Positions 1-8,829 of a DNA stretch of 35,664 bases are shown piece after piece. The notes under the pieces are model-generated. The model did not search any database. It had not been told where the DNA came from and saw only the letters and a list, made by a program, of their open reading frames with translations. A program made the translations under genes and the position numbers. Within the stretch, counting starts at the first letter, position 1. Each line of letters begins with the position of its first letter. The stretch comes from Chitinophagales bacterium. Lineage in GTDB: Bacteria > Bacteroidota > Bacteroidia > Chitinophagales > UBA2359. The DNA is taken from contig JAHDEE010000047.1 of the NCBI GenBank assembly GCA_020629005.1, forward strand, positions 1 to 35,664. The letters run 5' to 3'.

Positions 1-53
1 GACAGAAATAGAAGCCCTTAAAGGTGGTGCGAATTTCGTTTGCGTAGCACTAG
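1..53 (-). repeat. Family B palindromic repeat, partial copy B1 (cut by window start)
   Basis: One arm of the family B element. It reads GACAGAAATAGAAGCCCTTA, then AAAGGTGGTGCGAATTTCG, then TTTGCGTAGCACTAG. This matches the reverse complement of the left arm of the full copy at 23386-23551 with only a few mismatches. The central part and the other arm lie outside the window. It sits about 50 bp upstream of the promoter of the TPR lipoprotein gene. Confidence 0.8.
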
Positions 54-103
54 GATGCTGGCAAATTCTACTGGACCATGACAGCCGGCTCTGCTAGAAG
101 TAT

Positions 104-111
104 TACCTTTG
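104..111 (+). promoter_or_regulatory. Predicted Bacteroidota -7 promoter element (TACCTTTG)
   Basis: Exact match to the Bacteroidota TAnnTTTG consensus, ending only 4 bases before the ATG of the TPR lipoprotein gene at 116. No clear TTG -33 element is visible. If it is used, the transcript would start at or next to the start codon, so it would be leaderless or nearly so. Confidence 0.5.
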
Positions 112-115
112 TGGC

Positions 116-1132
116 ATGAATCATTTGCGTTATTCTTTTGCTATGTTGTCTATTGTTTTGCTGTTTAGCTGCTGCCGAACTGATCCTGAGGAGCAAAAGC
201 AAACCACCAAGCCAAAGCAAGAACAGAAGGAAAGCAGTAATCCTGAGTTGGATAGATTGGATGAGCAAATTGCTGAAAATAACCAGGATGCCGGTTTGTA
301 CTTTCGAAGGGGAACACTGTATGAGGGATTGAATAAGACCCACCTGGCGATTGAAGATTATAAGCGTGCTGCCAAACTTGCTCCAGAGGAGGATACCTAT
401 AATATAGCTTTGGCGGAAGGTTACCTAAAGGCGAGGGAAGTGCGGGAAGCCATTGATCTTTTGGAAGCTGCTGTGAAACGTAAAGAAAGTGTGCGCCTGC
501 GTTTACAGTTGGCGAAGTATTACCATATTGTGCAGCGATACAAGGATTCCCTGCACCACATTTCAGTAGCATTACAGACGGATCAGACCAACCCAACGGC
601 CTACTACATCAGTGGAATGGTGCTGAAAGAGTCTGGCGATACAGCAAGTGCTATCAAGAGTTTTGAGCTTGCGACCACACATGATTCGGATCATTATGAT
701 GCTTATATGCAATTGGGCCTGCTGGGATCTGCGACTAACAATAAGTACACTGACAAATATTTTGACAATGCATTTCGGATAAATCAGTTTAGCACGGAGG
801 CATTGTACGGTAAGGGTATGTATTGGCAACAGCAAGGAGATTATGAAGAGGCGGAGGCTGTTTACAAAAAGATACTTGAGATCGATGCTCAATTTGAAAA
901 GAGCTATTATAACATGGGCTATATGCTCTGGGATCGGGAAAAGTATAAGGAAGCCTGGAAAAACTTTGACATTACTACAAGGCTTGCTCCTTCGTATGCG
1001 GATGCCTACTATATGCGGGGATTGTGCTCGGAAGCGCTCGGAGATGTCGGAAAAGCAAAGAAAGATTACGAGCAGGCATTGGTATTTGAAAGAGAACATG
1101 AGCTGGCAAAAAAGGCTCTGGAGCACTTGTGA
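116..1132 (+). CDS. TPR-repeat lipoprotein
   Basis: 338 residues. The N-terminus (MNHLRYSFAMLSIVLLFSC) is a lipoprotein signal peptide with the lipidated Cys at residue 19, followed by a charged, low-complexity linker (about 20-45). From about residue 50 to the end there are roughly eight tetratricopeptide repeats, with typical signatures such as AYYISGMVLKESGDTASAIK and ADAYYMRGLCSEALGDVGKA. TPRs are protein-docking scaffolds, so the likely role is an envelope-anchored adaptor; no partner is identifiable. The gene is followed by a 220-bp spacer and infC on the same strand. A downstream Met at residue 10 would leave a shortened signal peptide and is the alternative start if the transcript begins at the first ATG. 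Function beyond the TPR fold is unknown. Confidence 0.9.
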   Translation: MNHLRYSFAMLSIVLLFSCCRTDPEEQKQTTKPKQEQKESSNPELDRLDEQIAENNQDAGLYFRRGTLYEGLNKTHLAIEDYKRAAKLAPEEDTYNIALAEGYLKAREVREAIDLLEAAVKRKESVRLRLQLAKYYHIVQRYKDSLHHISVALQTDQTNPTAYYISGMVLKESGDTASAIKSFELATTHDSDHYDAYMQLGLLGSATNNKYTDKYFDNAFRINQFSTEALYGKGMYWQQQGDYEEAEAVYKKILEIDAQFEKSYYNMGYMLWDREKYKEAWKNFDITTRLAPSYADAYYMRGLCSEALGDVGKAKKDYEQALVFEREHELAKKALEHL

Positions 1133-1354
1133 TTACCGCTGGTATGCCTTGGCAGGTAGATTTTGGAACAGAACTTGGTACCAGTATAGTAAAAGTTCAC
1201 TTTATTCTTTGCAAATTGCACTCTAGCAGATATTTTAGAGCCACTTAAGCAGTTCTAAGCAAAATTTGAACTTTTTTAAACTTTATATGCTTGAAGCATT
1301 CAGTTCTATTGGGTGCTTAAAATGCATCATCTTTAATTAACTTAACCTAAACTA

Positions 1355-1909
1355 TTGGCGAAAAGAAGAATTTCCAACAGAAGACCCATGCGTCGGGCAC
1401 CACAGCACAAGATCAATATGATGATCAAGGCTCCTGAGGTACGATTAGTGGGCGAAAACATCGAACCCGGTATTTACACCATTCAAGATGCTCACCGACT
1501 AGCAAGAGAGCAAGAAATGGATTTGGTAGAAATTGCGTCAACGGCCAAGCCGCCTGTTTGCAGAATCGTAGATTACAATAAGTTTCTTTACGAGAAGAAG
1601 AAGAAAGACAAGGAGATCAAAGCAAAGACTCAGAAAACGGTTGTAAAAGAGATTCGCTTTGGTCCTAACACAGACGATCACGATTTCGAATTTAAAGCGA
1701 AGCATGCTGAGAAGTTCCTGAAGGAAGGGGCGAAGGTTCGTGCATTTGTCCTGTTCAAAGGTCGAACGATCGTTTTTAAGGAACGCGGCGAGCTATTGCT
1801 ACTGAAGTTTGCGCAGAGACTCGAAGAGTTTGGGACTCCGGAGCAGCTACCAAAGCTTGAAGGTCGACGAATGTTTATGTTCCTCGCACCGAAAAAGAAG
1901 AAGAAATAA
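1355..1909 (+). CDS. infC: Translation initiation factor IF-3 (TTG start)
   Basis: 184 residues. IF-3 binds the 30S subunit, prevents premature 50S joining and checks start-codon/initiator-tRNA pairing. The N-terminal domain is recognised by [19 protein letters not shown] and [20 protein letters not shown], the C-terminal domain by [19 protein letters not shown] and [11 protein letters not shown], and the tail is Lys-rich. The start is the TTG at 1355: the same frame has a TAA at 1343-1345 with no ATG/GTG between, and the first in-frame ATG (1388) would remove 11 basic residues. Non-AUG starts on infC are a known device for autoregulation by IF-3. A weak hairpin (1295-1319, AAGCATTC/GGGTGCTT) lies in the leader. 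The usual downstream partners rpmI-rplT are absent: prmA converges 4 bases after the stop. Confidence 0.96.
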   Translation: MAKRRISNRRPMRRAPQHKINMMIKAPEVRLVGENIEPGIYTIQDAHRLAREQEMDLVEIASTAKPPVCRIVDYNKFLYEKKKKDKEIKAKTQKTVVKEIRFGPNTDDHDFEFKAKHAEKFLKEGAKVRAFVLFKGRTIVFKERGELLLLKFAQRLEEFGTPEQLPKLEGRRMFMFLAPKKKKK

Positions 1910-1913
1910 CCTT

Positions 1914-2762
1914 TCAGGCTTCTTTTCTGAAGCCCAGAACCATCCAGTCATTTTTTTCCATTTCATCATGGGGTACGAGGCCCTGCGCTTTTGCAGCGCT
2001 CAGGATCTCCGCTTTGTCTTTCCGATAAAAGCCACTGAACAATATAGTACCTCCTGATGAAACGGAATTGGCCAGTTTGGCCATATTTCCCAGAATGTAG
2101 TTTCGATTGATATTGGCAAGTACCAGCTCAAAGCCCTGAGCTGGGATGTTGTTCTCGTCGCCATGAATGACCGTCAATTCAACGCCATTCATTTCTGCAT
2201 TGATTCTACTGGATTGAGCAGCGAGATCGTCATTGTCTATGGCCAAAGCAGATTTCGCCCCCTTGAGCATAGCAAGAATAGCCAACACGCCGGTACCGCA
2301 ACCAAAGTCCAGCACTGTTTTGTCTTTGCATTCTATATCTAAGATGGCTTTGCTCATGAGCCAGGTCGTTTCATGATGCCCTGTGCCAAAAGCCATTCGA
2401 GGCTCCATCACGATTTGCTTCTCGTAGGCCTTTTCAATCTTGTGGAAAGGAGCATGAATCAGTAGTCGCTCATCTACTTCTACCACCGGGAAATTGCTTT
2501 CCCAAATGACGTTCCAGTTTTCGGGTTCTCGCTCTTCGAGTTTAAAGCTTGTCGAACAGATGCCCTTATACCTGTCGAGCAAACCATCAATCGCGGATTG
2601 ATCAAACTGCGTTTTCACTATATAAGCTTCCAGTCCACTTTCTGTCTCTTCGAAACCTTCGAAGCCAATCTGCGATAGCTCTGCTACAAAAATATCCCGA
2701 TAGATATCAGCTTGTTGCATCTGCAACTGTACCACCGTGTAGGTTTGCTGCTCATGTATCAT
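1914..2762 (-). CDS. prmA: Ribosomal protein L11 methyltransferase
   Basis: 282 residues. This SAM-dependent enzyme methylates ribosomal protein L11. The family motif MAFGTGHHETT is at residues 123-133, the SAM-binding loop LDFGCGTGVL at 151-160 and the motif LANINRNYI near 215. These order as in PrmA: an N-terminal L11-recognition domain, then a class I Rossmann methyltransferase. The gene lies 11 bp downstream of tpiA, so they form an operon. Its 3' end converges on infC with a 4-base gap. A small inverted repeat GGCTTC-TTTTCT-GAAGCC (1917-1934) spans its last codons and is the only terminator-like structure between the two genes; no T-run follows. Confidence 0.96.
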   Translation of the reverse strand: MIHEQQTYTVVQLQMQQADIYRDIFVAELSQIGFEGFEETESGLEAYIVKTQFDQSAIDGLLDRYKGICSTSFKLEEREPENWNVIWESNFPVVEVDERLLIHAPFHKIEKAYEKQIVMEPRMAFGTGHHETTWLMSKAILDIECKDKTVLDFGCGTGVLAILAMLKGAKSALAIDNDDLAAQSSRINAEMNGVELTVIHGDENNIPAQGFELVLANINRNYILGNMAKLANSVSSGGTILFSGFYRKDKAEILSAAKAQGLVPHDEMEKNDWMVLGFRKEA

Positions 2763-2773
2763 AGCCTATCTGT

Positions 2774-3538
2774 TTACAAAGTAGCTGCAATGATTCCGGT
2801 AAAATCCTCGGCTTTGAGTGAAGCACCACCTATTAGACCTCCGTCTACATTTGCCTGGGCAAACAAGTCTGTTGCGTTGGCTGGTTTGCAACTACCGCCA
2901 TAAAGGATGGTGAGTTTATCGGCTGTAGGCTGATCAAAGTTTTCGGCAAACTGATCGCGTATATAATAATGCATTTCGTTGGCTTGTTCTGGACTGGCTG
3001 TCTTGCCTGTGCCTATGGCCCAAATTGGTTCGTAAGCAACTACCAGACTAGCCAGGTCCGAAGAAGATAGCATGAATACAGAATCCTTTAATTGGTTTTT
3101 CACAAAGAGGTATTGGCCTTCGTCTTCTCTTGTATGTAGGTCTTCACCTACACAGAATATTACGTTGAGTCCTGCGGACATGGCTGCTCTGGTCTTTTTC
3201 AGAATGAGGGCATCCGACTCTTTGAAATACTTGCGACGCTCGCTGTGACCCAGGATGACATGAGTAACACCTAAATCTGCTAGCATACTCGCAGATACCT
3301 CTCCTGTGAAGGCGCCCTTTGCCTCATGAGAGCAATTCTGAGCGCCTACTTTTACATCGCTATCTTTCAAGAGCTCGCAAGCCAACGAAAGATAGGGATA
3401 AGGAGGACAGATAACCACCTCTACATCGGCAGGCATATTGTTGGATGCAACATAGCTCGCAACGCCTTGCAGCACAGTTGTTGCCTCTTCCTTATTGAGG
3501 TTCATTTTCCAGTTTCCAGCTACTATTCGTTTTTTCAT
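2774..3538 (-). CDS. tpiA: Triosephosphate isomerase
   Basis: 254 residues, normal length. It interconverts dihydroxyacetone phosphate and glyceraldehyde 3-phosphate in glycolysis and gluconeogenesis. Active-site residues are all present: N9 and K11 in AGNWKMN, the electrophile H98 in ILGHSERR, the catalytic base E170 in VAYEPIWAIGTGKT (flexible loop 6 follows), and the phosphate-binding YGGS and GGAS loops near the C-terminus. It is first of a two-gene unit with prmA. A TAAATTTG box (3625-3632, minus strand) overlaps the stop codon of the upstream GlmU-like gene and may be its own promoter. Confidence 0.98.
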   Translation of the reverse strand: MKKRIVAGNWKMNLNKEEATTVLQGVASYVASNNMPADVEVVICPPYPYLSLACELLKDSDVKVGAQNCSHEAKGAFTGEVSASMLADLGVTHVILGHSERRKYFKESDALILKKTRAAMSAGLNVIFCVGEDLHTREDEGQYLFVKNQLKDSVFMLSSSDLASLVVAYEPIWAIGTGKTASPEQANEMHYYIRDQFAENFDQPTADKLTILYGGSCKPANATDLFAQANVDGGLIGGASLKAEDFTGIIAATL

Positions 3539-3624
3539 GATTCTCTTTTCTGGTTTGCTTATCGGTTTTGCTTATGCTTGTATTTGGCTGCTTGAGTCTT
3601 TCCAGTTTTGCCTGTATTCGGTCC

Positions 3625-3632
3625 CAAATTTA
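3625..3632 (-). promoter_or_regulatory. Predicted -7 promoter element (TAAATTTG) for tpiA-prmA
   Basis: Exact TAnnTTTG match on the minus strand, about 85 bp before the tpiA ATG. Its TAA is also the stop codon of the GlmU-like gene. No convincing -33 element was seen, so this could be chance. Confidence 0.3.
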
Positions 3633-4850
3633 GTCTGTTCTTCGAAACTGCGACGAATACTCGTAAACAAACTCCAGCATTGCACGCTCTTGCTCATCCA
3701 AGACTTTGGACCTGCGCTTCATCATCAAGCTGGCTGTTTCCATGGCCTTTTCAAAGTTATAGGTTTTCAATCCCGAGGCTCCACCCCAGGAAAAGGAAGG
3801 TATGAAATTCCTAGGGAATCCGCTGCCATATACATTGCTGGAAACGCCTACAACCGTACCGGTGTTAAACATGGTATTGATCCCACACTTTGCATGATCG
3901 GCCATGATCAATCCACAGAATTGGGAACCGGTTGGAATGAAACCCTTCTTTCGGTAGCTCCATGCTTTTACTTCTGCGTAGTTGTTTTTTAGGTTGGAGG
4001 CATTGGTGTCGGCTCCAATATTGCACCACTCCCCTATCACAGCATTGCCAAGATAGCCATCATGACCTTTATTGCTATAGGCCTGCATGGTTACATTGCT
4101 GATCTCACCGCCTACTTTGCAATGTGAACCCAGGCTGGTTTTTCCGTATACCTTTGCCCCCATTTTGACTGTCGAATTAGGGCCGATGTAGAGAGGCCCA
4201 CGCAACATCGCTCCCTCCAGAATCTTGCAGTTTTTTGACAGATATATTGGCCCATCCTGCACATTGAGTATCGCAGCTTCGCAATAGACCTGCTCTTCCA
4301 TAAACAATTGTTCCGGAGAGCCAATCAACCTGTTGCTGTCCGATAAGCCCGTGCCATCAGCCGAAGCTTCGGCAGCTGCCAGCTCGAGGTCTGCCAGAAT
4401 TTCCCCTTCTGTCAATCTAAAGAGATCCCAGGGATGCCGAATCATGGCAAACTCACTATCCGGCAAAGTCTGCAATCGACCGGCGGCTTCTAGGCCTGCC
4501 ACATCAATGGTCTGCTCTTGTTCAAGATAGATGGCCAATAGCTCATAACGCTGAGATACCAGGGCATGCCCTGGACTCAACTGCTCAATCTTTTCAATAA
4601 GTTTGGCGTTCGGGAGCAGCGCCCCGCTTATGATCAGTCGGGGTTCATCCGTTCCAATAGTTGCAGAGCCATAGCGTGGTCCAAGATGCTCCTGGGTGAT
4701 CACCTGGGACGACCGATTCATTCTGCGTTCCCATTTTTCACGTATGGTCCACATGCCGACTCTAAGCTCGGACACTGGCCGGGTGAAGGACATCGGCAGT
4801 AAATCCAGCCAATGAGTACCGTCATAAAGCACTATGGGGGTTCGACTCAT
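3630..4850 (-). CDS. GlmU-like putative sugar-phosphate nucleotidyltransferase/acetyltransferase
   Basis: 406 residues. This is the Bacteroidota 'alternative GlmU' type, proposed to make UDP-N-acetylglucosamine for cell-wall and envelope glycans. The N-terminal part (1-180) begins VLYDGTHWLDLLPMSFTRP, the divergent nucleotidyltransferase-like domain of this family, which lacks the classical GlmU G-x-G-T-R-M loop. The C-terminal part (about 200-370) is a left-handed beta-helix of hexapeptide repeats (IYLSKNCKILEGAMLRGPLYI, SKNVYG-type turns) ending in FSWGG. It lies between rpmE and tpiA on the same strand; a strong terminator separates it from rpmE. Family assignment is strong, but the exact activity is not proven by sequence. 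Confidence 0.88.
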   Translation of the reverse strand: MSRTPIVLYDGTHWLDLLPMSFTRPVSELRVGMWTIREKWERRMNRSSQVITQEHLGPRYGSATIGTDEPRLIISGALLPNAKLIEKIEQLSPGHALVSQRYELLAIYLEQEQTIDVAGLEAAGRLQTLPDSEFAMIRHPWDLFRLTEGEILADLELAAAEASADGTGLSDSNRLIGSPEQLFMEEQVYCEAAILNVQDGPIYLSKNCKILEGAMLRGPLYIGPNSTVKMGAKVYGKTSLGSHCKVGGEISNVTMQAYSNKGHDGYLGNAVIGEWCNIGADTNASNLKNNYAEVKAWSYRKKGFIPTGSQFCGLIMADHAKCGINTMFNTGTVVGVSSNVYGSGFPRNFIPSFSWGGASGLKTYNFEKAMETASLMMKRRSKVLDEQERAMLEFVYEYSSQFRRTD

Positions 4851-4863
4851 ACCTCAAACACAA

Positions 4864-4885
4864 AAGCCCCGTCGGGACGGGGCTT
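4864..4885 (-). terminator. Rho-independent terminator of rpmE
   Basis: Nine-base-pair GC-rich stem AAGCCCCGT/ACGGGGCTT with a 4-base loop. On the minus strand it is followed by TTTTGTGTTTG. It lies between the end of rpmE and the start of the GlmU-like gene. Confidence 0.85.
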
Positions 4886-4916
4886 AATTCTGTATATTTT
4901 TTTAATTCTGCGGCGC

Positions 4917-5237
4917 TTACTCTGCTTTCTTCTCAGCATCTTGTGCAACTGGCTCAGCAGCAGCTTCCTGTACCGGCTTCTTGACAGCAGCTTTTCTCTT
5001 GTACTTCTTGTTGAACTTCTCGATTCGTCCTGCGGTATCCACCAACTGGTCATTTCCAGTGTAAAATGGGTGAGATTCACTTGAAATTTCGAGCTTGATC
5101 AAGGGATACTCATTTCCGTCTTCCCACTGAATAGTCTCTGAGGTCGGAGCAGCAGATCGGCAAAGAAAAGTCTTGTCACAACTAAAGTCCTTAAAGACGA
5201 CTAGTCGATACTCTTCAGGGTGAATTCCTTTTTTCAT
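4917..5237 (-). CDS. rpmE: 50S ribosomal protein L31 type B with C-terminal extension
   Basis: 106 residues, longer than the usual 80-90. The core (1-80) has [28 protein letters not shown] and the tail [11 protein letters not shown] of type B L31. The zinc-binding Cys pair of type A L31 is absent; a lone [11 protein letters not shown] remains. Residues 82-106 are an Ala/Lys/Glu/Pro-rich extension ([20 protein letters not shown]), common in Bacteroidota L31. Type B (C-) L31 does not depend on zinc. It is monocistronic, with a promoter box at 5258-5265 and a terminator just downstream. Confidence 0.95.
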   Translation of the reverse strand: MKKGIHPEEYRLVVFKDFSCDKTFLCRSAAPTSETIQWEDGNEYPLIKLEISSESHPFYTGNDQLVDTAGRIEKFNKKYKRKAAVKKPVQEAAAEPVAQDAEKKAE

Positions 5238-5257
5238 TTTTCACGTATTTTGAAGGG

Positions 5258-5265
5258 CAAAGGTA
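5258..5265 (-). promoter_or_regulatory. Predicted -7 promoter element (TACCTTTG) for rpmE
   Basis: Exact TAnnTTTG match on the minus strand, ending 20 bases before the rpmE ATG, which implies a leader of about 16 nt. The same octamer, TACCTTTG, occurs before the TPR gene and hmgA. Confidence 0.55.
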
Positions 5266-5400
5266 CGCATTTTCTGGATAATTTAAAAAGTTTTGCTCGC
5301 ATGAAACTTTTCAACTATAGCTTCAGTTTAGCTTAACATAGACGTGAAATTTTTTCGCTAAATTAAGGAAACAACATTTATTTCATGAAAGGACAGTCCG

Positions 5401-5877
5401 ATGGAGAAAAAATGGAGAAGATTCAACGGCGAGCGTATTGAGCTACCCATCCTTGATGCTGTAGAACAGGCACTTGTACGTGAGCATAATCTGGGCAATA
5501 AGCTGAAAGTCTGTATAGGTACAGATTCCCAGGTGCGGGGTAAGACCTGCGAATTTGCCACGGTAATCGTGTTTGTACGAGAGCACCGGGGAGGCTTTAT
5601 GTTCATCCACAATGAATCGACACAAAGGAAGATGTCAATTAAGGAGAGAATGCTGAAGGAAGTATATAAGTCCATTGACATCGCATATGAGCTGTGCGAT
5701 CTTTTCGACTTGTATGAAGTCGAAATGGAAGTGCATGCGGATATTAACACAAATCCCAAGTTCAAGTCCAATGAGGCTCTTCAAGAGGCCATGGGCTATA
5801 TACTCAGTATGGGATTTGCCTTCAAGGCAAAACCAGAAGCCTTTGCCAGTTCTAGTTGTGCCAACAAATTTGCATAA
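5401..5877 (+). CDS. YkuK-family RNase H-like protein (DUF458)
   Basis: 158 residues. The motif VCIGTDSQVRGKTCEFATVIVF (about 37-58) carries the GTDSQ signature of the YkuK/DUF458 family, a predicted RNase H-like fold whose first acidic residue is the Asp of GTDS. A second conserved acidic segment is EVEMEVHADINTNPKFKSN (about 106-124). The product is probably a cytosolic nucleic-acid-processing enzyme, but substrate and role are unknown. An upstream ATG at 5385 is in another frame. The gene is divergent from rpmE and convergent with the next lipoprotein gene 21 bp away. Confidence 0.82.
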   Translation: MEKKWRRFNGERIELPILDAVEQALVREHNLGNKLKVCIGTDSQVRGKTCEFATVIVFVREHRGGFMFIHNESTQRKMSIKERMLKEVYKSIDIAYELCDLFDLYEVEMEVHADINTNPKFKSNEALQEAMGYILSMGFAFKAKPEAFASSSCANKFA

Positions 5878-5898
5878 TCTGAGTTAGTACTGTCCACC

Positions 5899-7212
5899 TT
5901 AAAACAAGCAAAAGGGGATGAATTCCGAAAGGGAGGCATCCCCATTTTTGTTCTCGCCATATACTTCCAGGACCTTGATTTTGAGCTTGTCATTGTAATT
6001 CAACTGTCCGGTAGAAAAGCTGAGCACCTTTGTAAGATCCAGAATTTGTCCCTCCGGACTGTCGCTCAGTTCAAGCATTAGAGCAGGGTTTTCGTTGAGA
6101 TAAAGGAGGAGAGATCGAATACGTGGAGATTTGTAGTAGGAAAGGCTGTCTCTCAGGTCGCCATTAATCACGTAAAAACCAGTAAACGGTAAGTCCTTTT
6201 CCGGATCTACATTGGGCAGGGGCCTAAACTGGAATTCAAACCATTCATTGTAGCCACTGCCCTCTGCACCTTCTTTCCAACAACTATTGAGATCTGTATC
6301 AACCAGATTTTCGGGTCCAAAGGCGGTGGTATTATTGTCTTTGATTGAAGAGGCAAGATAGGAAGCAATGGTAGAGCAGCGATACTTGTCTGCCTTATAA
6401 ATCTCATAAGCAGCCAGGAATTGATCGTAATTTGATAGAGGGGCCGCCGCTATCAACGGTTTTGATGCTACCACTTCATGAAGCTTGAAAACCAGATCCA
6501 CCGGGTCATAAACATAGGTTTTGATACCCCTACTTGGTTCCGGTATCAGCTCCCCATTGGGCTCCATGCCCTGCACAATCTCCGTACTGATCGACTCAAT
6601 GATCATCAGCTGATCACTTTCCGAAACGTAGGTGACCTTTTTTCGGACCAGCAAGGTATCTTCCATCAGGAAGTTTCGGTACTTTCCTGTGCCATACATC
6701 GCCTGCCAACTCACATTTGAAAACAGAGGATGTACTTTCTCCTGCCGCAAAGTAATCAACTCATACAATTCAAAGCTACGCGATTCGACGTTGTAGGAGC
6801 GATTGATCTCCAGCTCGATTACCCCATCACGATTTTTATCATGAGTCTTGATCGAGTCGGCATGAGTCCACCATTTTGTGGGCGTCCAGTGAGATTCCCA
6901 AAACTTCAGGTTTCCATTTTCGTCAATTTCCTTCAGCATCTCCGTGTAAAAGAGCAGGGCTATAGTTTTGGGTTTCTCTTGATACTTTACGTACACAGGT
7001 GCCAATACAAGGTATTCCTTTCTGTGCTGGTTGGTAAAATTGCCTTTTTGGTAAATCAGACTATCGACGGTGCCTGCTAGCCTCCAGTCCGGTTGTCGGA
7101 GATTTTCGAACACAGACTTGACCAGAGAATATCCAGGTCGCTCGGCTATACCTGAAACATCGATGGAACAAGACAGCCAAAACACAAAAGCAAATAGTAC
7201 AGGAAATCGCAT
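5899..7212 (-). CDS. Lipoprotein with probable NADase-type glycan-binding domain
   Basis: 437 residues. The short signal MRFPVLFAFVFWLSC gives a lipidated Cys at residue 15. The central part (about 40-280) is an unrecognised beta-rich region with repeated references to aromatic/Trp residues (ESHWTPTKWWTHADS). The C-terminal part (about 285-420) reads FGPENLVDTDLNSCWKEG, NEWFEFQF and FYVINGDLRDS. That pattern (N-L-x-D-x-D-x-x-x-x-W-x-E-G...G-x-x-E-W) is typical of the NADase-type glycan-binding, discoidin-like domain. It is likely an outer-membrane lipoprotein that binds a ligand on the surface or in the periplasm; no catalytic motif was found. Downstream of clpX but separated by a terminator. 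Confidence 0.7.
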   Translation of the reverse strand: MRFPVLFAFVFWLSCSIDVSGIAERPGYSLVKSVFENLRQPDWRLAGTVDSLIYQKGNFTNQHRKEYLVLAPVYVKYQEKPKTIALLFYTEMLKEIDENGNLKFWESHWTPTKWWTHADSIKTHDKNRDGVIELEINRSYNVESRSFELYELITLRQEKVHPLFSNVSWQAMYGTGKYRNFLMEDTLLVRKKVTYVSESDQLMIIESISTEIVQGMEPNGELIPEPSRGIKTYVYDPVDLVFKLHEVVASKPLIAAAPLSNYDQFLAAYEIYKADKYRCSTIASYLASSIKDNNTTAFGPENLVDTDLNSCWKEGAEGSGYNEWFEFQFRPLPNVDPEKDLPFTGFYVINGDLRDSLSYYKSPRIRSLLLYLNENPALMLELSDSPEGQILDLTKVLSFSTGQLNYNDKLKIKVLEVYGENKNGDASLSEFIPFCLF

Positions 7213-7407
7213 CAGCGCATTATTAAAGATTTTGCAATCAGGCTGCAGGTAAGGTTTGAAGACAGTGGGTACTCCAATGTTCGTGAAACCCGGAAGTTAG
7301 CAAGCCGGAGAGATGCTTGTCGGATGGGATTGCATACATCTTTCGTCACTGTCCAATGTACGCATTTTATAGGGTAGAGAAAAGCAATACGATGCCTTAA
7401 ACGAATA

Positions 7408-7439
7408 AAGGCAGGCTACGTTTTCGCAGCCTGCCTTTA
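7408..7439. terminator. Strong bidirectional terminator downstream of clpX
   Basis: Eleven-base-pair perfect stem AAAGGCAGGCT/AGCCTGCCTTT with a 10-base loop. T-rich on the minus strand, 20 bp after the clpX stop. The remaining spacer (7213-7400), which should hold the promoter of the glycan-binding lipoprotein gene, shows no exact TAnnTTTG box. Confidence 0.88.
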
Positions 7440-7460
7440 ATCAACATCTTAAGCATTGCA

Positions 7461-8702
7461 TCAGGATGCAACGCGTAATCGTTTCATAATCTTCTTGTCA
7501 ATCTTCTTTTGAACATAATCGAGGCTCAAATTGAAGCGCTTAACCGATTTCTGTGACGGCAATTCGTACATCACATCCGTCATCAAGGTTTCGCAAATAG
7601 AGCGCAGACCACGCGCACCCAGCTTAAACTCTAAAGCTTTATCAACGATAAAGTCCAATACCTCTTCATCGATTTCGAGCTCTACTTCTTCCAGGCTAAA
7701 GAGTTTCTTATACTGTTTGATGAGTGCATTCTTTGGCTCCGTGAGTATTGCTTTCAGTGCCTTCTTATCCAGTGGCTCCAGATAAGTCAAGATCGGTAGT
7801 CGGCCAATCAACTCCGGAATAATACCGAATGTGCGGATGTCATTTGGAGAAATATACTGCAATAGATTCTCCGTATCCACCTCTTCTCCCTCTGTGCTAA
7901 AGCCTATAGGCTGTGTTTGAACTCGGCGAGCAATAATTTTCTCGACACCTGCAAATGCCCCTCCACATATGAACAGGATGTTTTTTGTATTTACACTGAC
8001 CATCTTTTGCTCTGGGTGCTTTCGCCCTCCCTGCGGTGGTACCAGCACTTCAGCCCCTTCAAGCAGCTTCAACATACTTTGCTGGACCCCTTCTCCCGAA
8101 ACATCTCGGGTAATTGAAGGATTATCTCCCTTTCGGGCAATCTTGTCGATCTCATCAATATATACGATTCCTCGTTCCGCAGCCTTTACATCGTAGTTGC
8201 AAGACTGTAACAGACGACTGAGAATAGATTCAACATCTTCTCCCACATAACCTGCCTCGGTAAAGACCGTTGCATCGACAATTGTAAAAGGCACCTTGAG
8301 GAATCTGGCAATGGTTCTGGCAAGTAGCGTCTTTCCGGTACCGGTATTTCCAACCATCACTATGTTGGACTTTTCAATTTCTACCTCATCACCCATTCCT
8401 TGATTCAGTCGCTTATAGTGATTGTACACCGCGACAGCCATCACTTTCTTGGCGTCATGCTGACCGATCACATACTGGTCCATAAATTCCTTGATTCCAG
8501 CCGGAGTGATTGAAGCGGGCAGCACAAACTGGAAATTCTTATCCGTCTGTACTACTTCTTCATCTATTATCTGCTGTGCCTGACTAACACATCGATCACA
8601 AATATGCCCATCAAGGCCTGCAATGAGGATCAGGGTCTCATCTTTGTGTCTACCACAGAAGGAACAGTTAAAATTTTCTTCGTTCTTAGCCATAGTTATC
8701 AT
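7461..8702 (-). CDS. clpX: ATP-dependent Clp protease ATP-binding subunit ClpX
   Basis: 413 residues, usual length. ClpX is a hexameric AAA+ unfoldase that feeds substrates into ClpP. The N-terminal zinc-binding domain has CSFC and CDRC (about 13-40). The AAA+ module has Walker A GNTGTGKT, pore loop GYVGED, Walker [11 protein letters not shown] and the sensor/arginine regions. The ClpP-docking IGF loop is seen in PIGFSTEG. A start three codons downstream (MAKNEEN) is equally plausible. It is separated from clpP by 182 bp with a terminator, so it is probably transcribed independently. Confidence 0.98.
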   Translation of the reverse strand: MITMAKNEENFNCSFCGRHKDETLILIAGLDGHICDRCVSQAQQIIDEEVVQTDKNFQFVLPASITPAGIKEFMDQYVIGQHDAKKVMAVAVYNHYKRLNQGMGDEVEIEKSNIVMVGNTGTGKTLLARTIARFLKVPFTIVDATVFTEAGYVGEDVESILSRLLQSCNYDVKAAERGIVYIDEIDKIARKGDNPSITRDVSGEGVQQSMLKLLEGAEVLVPPQGGRKHPEQKMVSVNTKNILFICGGAFAGVEKIIARRVQTQPIGFSTEGEEVDTENLLQYISPNDIRTFGIIPELIGRLPILTYLEPLDKKALKAILTEPKNALIKQYKKLFSLEEVELEIDEEVLDFIVDKALEFKLGARGLRSICETLMTDVMYELPSQKSVKRFNLSLDYVQKKIDKKIMKRLRVAS

Positions 8703-8717
8703 TGAAGCTCGCCCTAG

Positions 8718-8729
8718 TAGAACGTTCTA
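8718..8729. promoter_or_regulatory. 12-bp perfect palindrome upstream of clpX
   Basis: TAGAACGTTCTA, centred 21 bases upstream of the clpX ATG. Its position between promoter and start suits an operator, but no matching regulator is known to me for this phylum. It could be chance. Confidence 0.35.
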
Positions 8730-8829
8730 GGTTACAAGATAGTTGCATTAATCATTTTAGGCCCTAATAGTTGCTGAAATGGTCGCATGTCAGACGCATT
8801 GACCAAGGCGTAAATGAAGGAATAAAAAA

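Noticed and set aside
7213..7400. Small RNA between the glycan-binding lipoprotein gene and clpX terminator
   Set aside because: No promoter box, no terminator of its own and no strong folding beyond chance were visible.
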